From contig CBCTVZ010000057.1 in NCBI GenBank assembly GCA_965150505.1, forward strand, positions 1 through 14,048: DNA of 14,048 nt. Reading direction: 5' to 3'. The notes under the pieces were generated by a model. It was not told where the DNA came from and made no database searches. It saw only the letters and a list, made by a program, of their open reading frames with translations. The stretch comes from JAGZHZ01 sp965150505. Its GTDB lineage: Bacteria > Bacillota > Clostridia > Lachnospirales > Lachnospiraceae. A program made the translations under genes and the position numbers. Numbering within the stretch: the stretch's first letter is position 1; each line of letters begins with the position of its first letter. Shown piece by piece: positions 1 to 7,400 of this stretch.

Positions 1-58
1 CTCCCGAGGGAAGTGGGTTTCCGCCTATGATAAACGAAAGGATTTTATTTATGAACTT
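1..58 (+). repeat. Partial copy of the serine-recombinase leader
   Basis: This stretch closely resembles the leader just upstream of the serine recombinase at 4000 (minus strand, 4001-4050). Shared blocks include GGGTTTC, an ATGA, AAACGAAAGGAT and TTATTTATGAA, with roughly 80% identity in a hand alignment. The copy runs on the plus strand and ends in an ATG at 51-53. The frame then reads only a few codons before it meets the IS200/IS605 end at 65 and stops (TGA at 66-68). It therefore looks like the 5' edge of a second related mobile gene that was interrupted, with the rest outside the window. The similarity is seen directly; the origin is inferred. Confidence 0.5.
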
Positions 59-64
59 ATTTAT

Positions 65-165
65 TTGACATACTCCCATGACTAAAACATATGGGCTTTC
101 ACGCAGTTTATTGTAAACTCTCTGATCCTTAAACGCAACGAACGATACACTCACTTTTAGTTTTT
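65..165 (-). mobile_element. IS200/IS605-family right end remnant (omega-RNA-like)
   Basis: Read on the minus strand, this ends with an imperfect hairpin, GCCCATATG-TTTTAG-CATGGGAG, followed by TATGTCAA at 65-72. That is the pattern of IS605/IS1341-type right ends, where the omega-RNA scaffold of TnpB elements finishes; the end at 13996-14048 has the same organisation. No tnpB coding sequence can be read to the right, because the SWIM gene follows within 300 bases. This is therefore a solo end or a short non-autonomous derivative. The inner boundary near 165 is arbitrary. No left end was identified. Confidence 0.55.
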
Positions 166-189
166 ATAAAAAGATCACATTCTTTTCTT

Positions 190-261
190 TATAAAAAAAT
201 AAAGAGGACAACTACTTATTATCTGCATTTATACACAAGCAATACTTCTTTGTTGTCCTCT
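190..261 (-). terminator. Probable terminator after the SWIM gene
   Basis: A 10-bp perfect inverted repeat (GTTGTCCTCT at 252-261, AGAGGACAAC at 203-212) is followed on the minus strand by a T-rich run (TTTATTTTTTTA). The position, about 100 bases after the SWIM stop, suits an intrinsic terminator. The 39-base loop is long for a terminator, so the hairpin could instead be the 3' end of a small RNA. Confidence 0.5.
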
Positions 262-363
262 CCCCCTAAACGATCCTGTTAAAATTAGTTTTTTTATTCT
301 TTTATTTATTCTTTTAGAAAAAAAAATAAATTTGTTTATTCTCTTATTTTTTCTTCTCTTTAT
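262..363. other. AT-rich filler with short T-rich repeats
   Basis: This stretch has no gene. It contains repeated blocks such as TTTATTCTTTTA, and CTCTTATTTTTTCT recurs at about 340 and again inside the last codons of the SWIM gene near 370. This looks like low-complexity slippage. Confidence 0.4.
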
Positions 364-2043
364 CTATCCTCTTATTTTTTCTATTTTATCTAACTCTTCG
401 ATCAGCGCTGTTCTTTTTTTATAGCGTTTTTTCCAATCTTCTATAATTTGTTCTGCGACCTCTGAACCATCAGGATATTTCTTCATCTTTTTCAAATGTG
501 CGGCCAACTCTCTATATTTTTCTCTTCCTGTCATCTCAGGTACAATAGTTACGAGACAGTCGGCATACAATCTCACCATTTCCTTTGGAAATTTCCTGCT
601 TAAAAATTTTTCATATTGATCCAGTATTTCTAAATGTTTTTCTTGACCTAATTCTTCTATCAGTTGTGTATACATCTTTTCTTCCGCCAAAATTTTATAG
701 CGAAAATAAGGAAGATTGATTTCTTTTAAAATCTCATTTCTTGTTTCCTCCCATTTTTCTATATCATCCAAACGAACGGTACTTCGTATCTTTCTCCAAA
801 GCTCCATACTCTCCTGATGATATTGAACAAAGTATAAAATCATTTGATCCAAATACTCTTTTGTTCTGCCCTGCATCTGATAAAGGTCTGTAAGCAGTCT
901 GCAATATTTTTCCTGACAATCATATTTCATGTGATCTATTTCAATGCTTTCAAAAATAAGTCTCTCTGCTTCCTCATAATTTTGGTTTTGCATTTGCTTT
1001 TGAATTTCCATCTGTCTAATTTCAGGTATGTTCCAAAACTTCATTTTATATTGCATACATTCTTCTTCCGAATAAGATAATTGTGTCATAATCTCTAGTC
1101 TTCTTGCAAGATCTTTATTTCTCTTTTTCTGAATCCATTCTTCTTCTGCATTGTTCTCTTTTTTAAGTTTTTCATCCAATAACTCTAATTTTTTCTCCAA
1201 AAATATCGTTTCCTGAAAATATTCCATCAGAAAATCATACATTTTTTCAGTCATCAAATTTATTGTTCCTTCTTCCAGATGTCTTTGCAGCCATTCATAA
1301 ATTTCTGATTTTAATTTTTGTTCTTTCTCCTGCTCTAAAATTTTTCCCACTCTTAAAAAGCACTCTTCTGCCAAAACACAGATGAAATTTTCAGGATCAT
1401 TGCTCTCTGTCATACAAGCCCTATCCCAGACATAAGAAATCAATTCAAAAGCTTCTCTTCTATTTTCATATACAATCATTCTGTCTATTTTTTCTTGAAA
1501 CAAGACTCGTATATCTTCACAAAAAAGTCCTGTATTTTTTAAATCCATAAATCCATATTCATCGCTATATTTTGAAAAGATTTCTCTTATCTGATTCTGT
1601 ATTCTCATCCATTCCTTTTTCGATGCCTGACCTGTCAAGAAAAGTCGCAGTTCCTGTTCAAATCCCGAAGAATCTGTCGCCATTTTCATTAAAAATCTTT
1701 GCAGGTCTTCTTTCGATGCTTCGGTCAATAGCTCATTCAATTCTTCTAAATGATTTTTCCGCTCTTTTTCTTTTAAGATCTCTTTTTCTTCCAATTTATA
1801 TAAAACAGCTGCCATATGTTTACAATATTGACCTTTATTTTGAACATAAAAGCAATCGCAGCTCATCTGTTCTATACATTGTCCTTGTATGTCAATCTTA
1901 ACATTATATTTCTTTTCTCCTCGAACAATCGCTTCATATCCTCGTGTCGTTTTTCTAATTTCTCCCACACGCCCTTCTCTTAAACACTTTTTCCCTCTTT
2001 CTAAGATATGTGGAAGAAAATACCTTTTCCAGTTTGATTCCAT
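364..2043 (-). CDS. SWIM zinc-finger protein (YehQ-like component)
   Basis: This is a 559-aa cytoplasmic protein. Near the N-terminus it carries a SWIM zinc finger of the form CxC...CxH: Cys62, Cys64, Cys74 and His76, within residues 58-80. SWIM fingers bind zinc and are thought to mediate DNA or protein contacts; the reaction or partner here is unknown. The remaining 480 residues are very rich in Glu, Lys and Leu, look helical throughout, and show no other domain I recognise. There is no signal peptide or membrane segment. The ATG start is supported by AAAGGAGAAAG just upstream. In E. coli a SWIM protein (YehQ) is encoded in the same cluster as the DUF4132 protein YehI, and a DUF4132 gene lies 2.4 kb upstream here, so a shared function is plausible. 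The two genes are now separated by a recombinase cassette, and this gene appears to have its own promoter at 2116-2149. SWIM assignment: good. Link to DUF4132: inference. Confidence 0.8.
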   Translation of the reverse strand: MESNWKRYFLPHILERGKKCLREGRVGEIRKTTRGYEAIVRGEKKYNVKIDIQGQCIEQMSCDCFYVQNKGQYCKHMAAVLYKLEEKEILKEKERKNHLEELNELLTEASKEDLQRFLMKMATDSSGFEQELRLFLTGQASKKEWMRIQNQIREIFSKYSDEYGFMDLKNTGLFCEDIRVLFQEKIDRMIVYENRREAFELISYVWDRACMTESNDPENFICVLAEECFLRVGKILEQEKEQKLKSEIYEWLQRHLEEGTINLMTEKMYDFLMEYFQETIFLEKKLELLDEKLKKENNAEEEWIQKKRNKDLARRLEIMTQLSYSEEECMQYKMKFWNIPEIRQMEIQKQMQNQNYEEAERLIFESIEIDHMKYDCQEKYCRLLTDLYQMQGRTKEYLDQMILYFVQYHQESMELWRKIRSTVRLDDIEKWEETRNEILKEINLPYFRYKILAEEKMYTQLIEELGQEKHLEILDQYEKFLSRKFPKEMVRLYADCLVTIVPEMTGREKYRELAAHLKKMKKYPDGSEVAEQIIEDWKKRYKKRTALIEELDKIEKIRG

Positions 2044-2115
2044 AACCCTTTCTCCTTTGCTTTTTTTGTTTTTTTATTTTTTGTTTTTTTCTTTTTTATT
2101 TTTTCTCTTTCTCTA

Positions 2116-2149
2116 ACTATATCACAATTAGGATACCATTTGTTCCTAA
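2116..2149 (-). promoter_or_regulatory. Candidate SWIM gene promoter with inverted-repeat operator
   Basis: On the minus strand an extended -10 element (TGATATAGT, -10 hexamer at 2121-2116) lies about 70 bases before the SWIM ATG. No good -35 box is visible. An inverted repeat, TTAGGA-N10-TCCTAA (2128-2149), covers the spacer and -35 zone, where a repressor or activator would bind. Both elements are seen directly; their role is inferred. Confidence 0.4.
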
Positions 2150-2285
2150 GAAAAATAGTATTTACAATAATTTCATACATATTTTCATATGTACTTTTAT
2201 TTCACATCTACTGATCCGTTCAGCTTCAGTCAAAAATCATAAATGTTTTAAATATCTTTCATAAAACACTTCCAACGTATCCATC

Positions 2286-2483
2286 TTATTGCATCATATG
2301 AAGATGGAGATATTTTTCTCTCGTTGCATTTCCGCCTCGTATATGACGTTCTGACTTATTTAAGTCTAATACTTTTCTGGCTTCATTTGCAAGCAATGGG
2401 TTAAACATCAAAAGACGTTCTGTAACATCTTTATGTTTAGATGTCATTATTTGGAATGGTTTTGATTCCACGCTTGTCTTCAA
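2286..2483 (-). CDS. 65-aa protein translationally coupled to the recombinase
   Basis: This small basic protein starts at a TTG that overlaps the recombinase stop codon (TTGA), which implies translational coupling. The body is helical (around residues 20-45) and ends with a positively charged tail containing ERHIRGGNATREKY. Tails of this HIRGG type are, to my memory, found in small proteins encoded beside Clostridia serine recombinases, but I cannot assign a function. It could be an accessory or directionality factor, or simply a conserved leftover. The coupled start and the lack of stops across 65 codons favour a real gene. An alternative start is the ATG at codon 13. Confidence 0.55.
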   Translation of the reverse strand: MKTSVESKPFQIMTSKHKDVTERLLMFNPLLANEARKVLDLNKSERHIRGGNATREKYLHLHMMQ

Positions 2484-4000
2484 TATAAAATACTCTCATC
2501 TAATTTCAAGTCTCCTAGCAATCGAAGACCTATCTCTACATTTCCATTCTTATCCACTTCAATCTTTTTAATCAAACGTTTCAACTGAATATTTGTCATC
2601 TCATGCACATCGGTAATATCTTCTATTTGCTGAAAGGTATGATTTAAAATTTTTTCCAACTGATCGCCCTTTATCAAATTGCTCGCTACCATTTTTAGCT
2701 CATTTTCCAAACGTTCCAGCTCTTGACGTGTTCCAGAAAGTTTATCATTTAGTTCTTCTCTCGAAATCAAATCATCGGTGTACATATTCATATATTTCTG
2801 TCGCATCCTTTGTAATCTGGCAACTTGTAAATTCAATTCTTTCTCGTAATCGGTATTCTCATCCTTTGCCTTGTACGCACGTTGAAATTCTTTCACAACA
2901 TATTCCATTACTTTCTTCTTTTTCTGAAGAACTTTTGCAAAATATTCCTGCAAAACCTGAATCAATTCTTCTTCGTCGATGGATATTTTATTGAAACAGC
3001 TATCAGCGCCATTTCCATTTCTCCCAGAACAAACCCAACGCACATATGTGTTTTTATAAGTACGAACTATTCTTCTAAAAGACCATCCACATTCCTTACA
3101 TTTAATCAATGTAGAAAATAAATACTTATTACTCTCTCTCTCATGTTTCACATGAAAGGTATCATGTCTTTCATGTAAAATCTCTTGTGCTTGACTATAC
3201 GTTTTCTCTTCAATAATTTGAAGCTCTGGGCGTTCCACAACGATCCATTCTGTCTCATCTTTCTCACGTCTTTGTCCGGTCAAAAAATCGCTTACTTCTT
3301 CTTTCCCATTAATAATTTTTCCGGTATACAACTCATTCGTTAAAATTCGGCAAATTGCATTCTGACTCCAATTACAGTTTCTCTTTGTTTTATATCCCTG
3401 TTCATTAAGCATTTTCGCAATCTTGGCTGCCCCATATCCATCTTCCGTATACCATTTATAAATTTGCTTGACTACCTTAGATTCTTCTGTATTAATCTCA
3501 AGATTAAAATAATCTCCAATCGTCTTGTTATATCCATAAACCATGTTTGGAACTCGTCCTTTTTCGGCGTTTAACTTCTTACCAAACTTCACTCGTTTCG
3601 ATGTATTGGCGCTTTCCTCCTGAGCCAATGCTCCAAAAATTGTCAGAACAAACTCACTGTTTCCCATGCTTGTCATATTCGCTGTTAAAAACTGTGTTTC
3701 TATGCCTAAAGATTTCAGTTTACGAACATTCTGTAAAAGATCCACTGTATTTCTGGCAAAACGAGAAATATCCTTCACGACAACCATTTTAAACATTCCC
3801 TTTTCTGCATCCGCCATCATACGAAGAAATTCCTTACGATTCTTGATTTTTGTTCCAGAAATGCCTTCATCCGCATATAACTTTACTAATACATCTCCGG
3901 TACGTTTCGTATATTCCATAAAAAATTCTTTTTGAGCTTCTAAGCTGTTGAGCTGATCGGCTTTATCTGTGGAAACACGGCAATATGCTGCTATCTTCAT
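2480..4000 (-). CDS. Large serine recombinase
   Basis: This 506-aa site-specific recombinase of the resolvase/invertase superfamily cuts and rejoins DNA through a covalent serine link to move a mobile element. The N-terminal catalytic domain (about residues 2-150) contains the YCRVSTD motif with nucleophile Ser10 and Arg8, and the DISRFARN motif with Arg80 and Arg83. A recombinase domain follows (about 155-275). Next comes a zinc ribbon with Cys301, Cys304, Cys324 and Cys335, then a Glu/Lys-rich coiled coil (about 375-445), the segment that in this class controls synapsis and direction. Length and domain order are normal and no key residue is missing, so it is probably active. The ATG start has GAAAGGA about 8 bases upstream. 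It is preceded by a leader that is repeated at 1-58 and by a 55-aa gene, and overlaps a 65-aa gene downstream. Confidence 0.93.
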   Translation of the reverse strand: MKIAAYCRVSTDKADQLNSLEAQKEFFMEYTKRTGDVLVKLYADEGISGTKIKNRKEFLRMMADAEKGMFKMVVVKDISRFARNTVDLLQNVRKLKSLGIETQFLTANMTSMGNSEFVLTIFGALAQEESANTSKRVKFGKKLNAEKGRVPNMVYGYNKTIGDYFNLEINTEESKVVKQIYKWYTEDGYGAAKIAKMLNEQGYKTKRNCNWSQNAICRILTNELYTGKIINGKEEVSDFLTGQRREKDETEWIVVERPELQIIEEKTYSQAQEILHERHDTFHVKHERESNKYLFSTLIKCKECGWSFRRIVRTYKNTYVRWVCSGRNGNGADSCFNKISIDEEELIQVLQEYFAKVLQKKKKVMEYVVKEFQRAYKAKDENTDYEKELNLQVARLQRMRQKYMNMYTDDLISREELNDKLSGTRQELERLENELKMVASNLIKGDQLEKILNHTFQQIEDITDVHEMTNIQLKRLIKKIEVDKNGNVEIGLRLLGDLKLDESILY

Positions 4001-4050
4001 AAATAAATCCTTTCGTTTGTCATGGACAGAAACCCTCTACCTTTGGGTCG
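4001..4050 (-). repeat. Recombinase leader, second copy of the 1-58 repeat
   Basis: This is the untranslated leader between the 55-aa gene and the recombinase. It matches the plus-strand start of the window at about four positions in five. Two short alternative pairings are possible on the minus strand: CTAC (4053-4050) with GTAG (4040-4037), and ACCC (4048-4045) with GGGT (4035-4032). They interlock in position, but the stems are only 4 bp, so a functional RNA fold is speculative. It also carries the ribosome-binding site of the recombinase. Confidence 0.5.
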
Positions 4051-4085
4051 TAGCTAGTAATAGAGACGTATTGAAACTTAAAATT

Positions 4086-4253
4086 TTATAATTTTTCACA
4101 TACATCTTCCTCTTTAAATTGTTCGATTGCTTTCTTCATTACCTTTTCCACTTTCTTCTCATTTACTTCTATAAAAATTTTCAATATGTAATCGGCGGTA
4201 GTTTCCATCGTATTTGGATTATAAAAACGATAATTCAGTTTTTTCCTTGCCAC
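4086..4253 (-). CDS. 55-aa protein upstream of the recombinase
   Basis: This short gene starts at GTG, behind a strong Shine-Dalgarno sequence (AAGGAGAT, ending about 11 bases before it), and stops at TAA (4086-4088). The product begins MARKKLNYRFYNPN, then has TADYILKIFIEVNEKK and a charged helical tail. Small proteins with an N-terminal LNYR(F/Y)xNPN and an ADYI-(L/A)K-FIE segment are, in my recollection, common just upstream of serine recombinases in Clostridia, which supports a real gene. Function is unknown; an accessory role in excision or regulation is possible. It lies 85 bases before the recombinase and is probably in the same transcript. Confidence 0.65.
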   Translation of the reverse strand: MARKKLNYRFYNPNTMETTADYILKIFIEVNEKKVEKVMKKAIEQFKEEDVCEKL

Positions 4254-4370
4254 GATATCCAACTATCTCCTTTCCTTGCCTCTTTTGTCCATTTCTATGA
4301 ATCCCTTTCTGCAAATAGTCCAAAATTTTCACCGCTTCTCTTATTTCATAACTTTTGGATTTTTTATTTC

Positions 4371-4405
4371 AAAAAAAGAGCATATAGATGATTTTCTATA
4401 TGCTC
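4371..4405 (-). terminator. Intrinsic terminator of the DUF4132 gene
   Basis: On the minus strand a perfect 10-bp stem (GAGCATATAG at 4405-4396, CTATATGCTC at 4387-4378) with an 8-base loop is followed directly by seven T (4377-4371). It lies about 80 bases after the DUF4132 stop. This is a textbook terminator, and it implies that the recombinase and SWIM genes are not transcribed from the DUF4132 promoter. Confidence 0.88.
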
Positions 4406-4484
4406 CATCATTAATTCTTTACGATAAGATCAATATTTCTTTTTCTCTTCCATTTTCCCTTCCATTTTTTCTTCCTATATCCGT

Positions 4485-7400
4485 TTATTTCTTACGAATT
4501 TGAGATAGAATTGCCGGATCTTTTATGGATGTATCCTGCGCCAGCATCACTACTTTTGTGACAATCTGTGCAGTCATCGGATCTTCGTCCAGAAATGGTA
4601 AATATACTTTTCCTCTCTGACCGCTCCATACCGGAATCATATGGATTGTGCTTCCCGCTTTTTGATGAATGATTCCACTTCCCAAATGTACACTATAGTC
4701 GTTATATTGACCTGTGATATGTACGAAATGATCTTTTATCTGAATATTTTTAAATTTCATTAACTGGCAGGTACATGACACGATTGCTTTTCTCAATTCT
4801 ATCGTTGAAACAGAAGTAATTGGATCTACTCCTCCTATGAATGCAAGACTAACAGCCAAATCGATATCTCGCATCGTTTCAGAAAACAAAATATCATCAA
4901 TCTCTTTTATTTTCAGAGGTCTGCCTGTCTTGCGATCAAAAAATGAAACATAATCAATACTCGGTGCTTCGATATCATTTGGCGAAAACCAATCTGCATC
5001 CGCGAATAAATTTACAATCACATTTTGTTTATGATAAACTTTTTCTAATCCCTCTTCATAAGAAACATTCCATCCACGTTTTTTCAAAGCTCCCGCCGCC
5101 TGTTTCACCTGAATCTGATAACCTGTGTAGCGCTTCGTATCCGTATTTTCCTGTTCATCATCCAGTTTCAAATAAAATTCTCGAAATACTTGTTTAAACG
5201 GCTGAACTATTTGGTTTTCAAAAAGATAATTCTGAAATTCTTTCAATACTTTATTTTGATACAAGTCCAACACATGTGCAATTCGTATCGTTCCCGTACA
5301 CTTTTCTTTCTTATCTCCCATCACCAAATAACCATCTTTGTAAAATCCAATAAAATGATTGCAAATCATTACAAGATGCCTGATTAACGGACCTGCTGCA
5401 ATATGTTTTGACATGGCTTCTATTTCATCACACTCATACGCTGTCCCTTCTTCCATCGCCTTTTCTAACATACTGCGTGTTCGCTGATACTGCTGCCTTA
5501 ACGTTTGATGTGCTTCTTTTACATAAAGCACATACTCATGATTCTTTAAGCGTGCAGGAATAGATTTTAATTTCTTTCCATTTTTTAAAACACAAATCTC
5601 ATTCTGTCCATTCTCATCTACTTCAAGATACAGTTCGATGTCTTCTATCCTCCTCGGTTTCAAAACATCTTTATATTGATTTGATATTTTATTTTCCATC
5701 TTCCAGATTAACCGGTCTGCTGTATCAAAATGCGCATTTGCTGCCAGATTCATCAGTGCAATTTCACAACATCGTTTTTCGCTTGCCTGACGCTGTGCAC
5801 CAAATGATTTCGATTCTTTCAAAAACTGCTGCACATATAAATATCGCTCCATCAAATCTTTTTCATTCTCAATCGGAACGATACAGTATGAATTTAAGGC
5901 ATCTTTATTTCTCTTTTCGGATGCTTCTTTCCAATATTCTTCCTTGCTCTTCTTTCCTGTGCAGGCATCCATATATTTTCTTGCTCTTACATGAAAACTA
6001 TTTTCACACAACAATTTTGAGGCATCGTATAATATTTTTATTCGTTTTTCACCGAGTTTTTTATAAATTGTCTGACACCATGTAATATCAAATGCTCCAT
6101 CACTCAAATCCAGCGGATCTAAATTTGTATAATGGGCAATTTCTGCTTTTTTTCGTTCCGAATCTTCCTGCTTCATATGAGCAATAAAGTAATAGCAAGC
6201 TTCTTTAAATCCATCCCATCCCAATACTTCATTCACAAAATCTATCCATTGAGGCGCTATCATTGCTACTTCTACAAGACGTTTTTCCGATATTCTTGCC
6301 ATTTTCAATTCATTAGGAGAGTCTGTCGCTAAAGGATAACACTTCCGAATTAAATTCCCAAAAACAGTTTGACGATCATCTAAAAAAGAGGAGCGATGAA
6401 TCTCTTCTCCTTCCAACATTTTTAATGCAATCAATAAATATTTTATTCCTCGTACAACAGCTAATCTTTCCACATATTTTGTGACGCAACTTCTCTCATT
6501 CAATCGTGATGTCTCCATCTGAATCAAGGTATCGTTTATTTTATCTAACGTTTCTCGCAGATAGATATATGCCTCTTTATTTTCTGTCGGAAGCTCCAGA
6601 TGCACCTTTCCATAAATTCCCCTGTTTTCAAAATATGCTATACTGAATGCTTCATACAGCATATCATTTTCATTTCTATAACTATAATAAGAATCATTTT
6701 CTTTCTCTGTATGTTTATCCAATATCATTTCCATCAGCACGCTCTGCGGAAGTATCCCCAAAGAACATGCCCGTGCTACCATCAAAGGCGAAAGATTCAT
6801 TTTATTTTCTACTTCTAACCCACATTCCAAATGGAAACGCAGATAGCAATGATAAAGCAACGGAAAGTAAATCCGAAATTTTTCATCGTCCATGGTTTCT
6901 AAAGGTATCTCTCCAACCATCATCGCAAATGGCGTAAGATCTGCCATAGAATGCACCGTTATTTTTCCATTATAATCACGCATTTTATATGTATTCTTTG
7001 TGGCATATTTTAAAAATAATTCTATCATCTGAGCAGATGAATTTAAAAAAATTTGATTCTGATTACATTCATAAAAATAATATGTTATAATCCGTTGAAA
7101 ATGGTTATAATACTCCCATTGTTTTCGATCTTCTGATGAAAGGCACGTTACACAAATCTCTGGTGGAAAGATATTCTCAAACAGATATTCCACACTGTTT
7201 AAGACAAAATACAGCTGAAATACCACATCTATTTTTAGTTGATCGTGTTTAAAATATTCTCTCCAAACATTTCCAAGCGGCAGTGCATCGAGTGATCTTA
7301 ATTGATAATTCAAAGGAAAAAAAGCTTTGTCACCAATTAAATAATGCGTGCCAAACCGCTGATATTCCTCCTGCGCATGTGCCTCAATACGTTTGTTCCA

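Larger units (their letters stand above)
2286..4253 (-). mobile_element. Serine-recombinase cassette (minimum extent)
   Basis: Three genes run in one direction: a 55-aa protein, a large serine recombinase, and a 65-aa protein that overlaps the recombinase stop. The unit sits between the DUF4132 gene with its terminator and the SWIM gene. Large serine recombinases mobilise elements by recombining short sites without obvious target duplication. I found no convincing flanking direct repeats, so the true ends are unknown and the element may be a remnant of something larger. Confidence 0.55.

Noticed and set aside
1..155. A minus-strand open frame running through the IS200/IS605 end
   Set aside because: It crosses the structured terminal hairpin and the flanking DNA; no protein family is recognisable.
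284..390. Short T-rich repeats as a CRISPR or tandem array
   Set aside because: Repeats are irregular, low in complexity and lack unique spacers of constant length.
4032..4053. A riboswitch or pseudoknot in the recombinase leader (resembling preQ1 class I in a few bases)
   Set aside because: The stems are only 4 bp, the order of elements differs from the preQ1 class, and covariation cannot be judged from one and a half copies.
4219..4368. A 50-codon open frame on the minus strand overlapping the start of the 55-aa gene
   Set aside because: It has no good start codon or ribosome site of its own, begins inside the terminator flank, and its product resembles nothing I know. It may be a decayed gene end, but chance is equally likely.
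5681..6085. A 134-codon plus-strand open frame
   Set aside because: It lies entirely inside the DUF4132 gene on the opposite strand, with composition expected of a shadow frame and no ribosome site.
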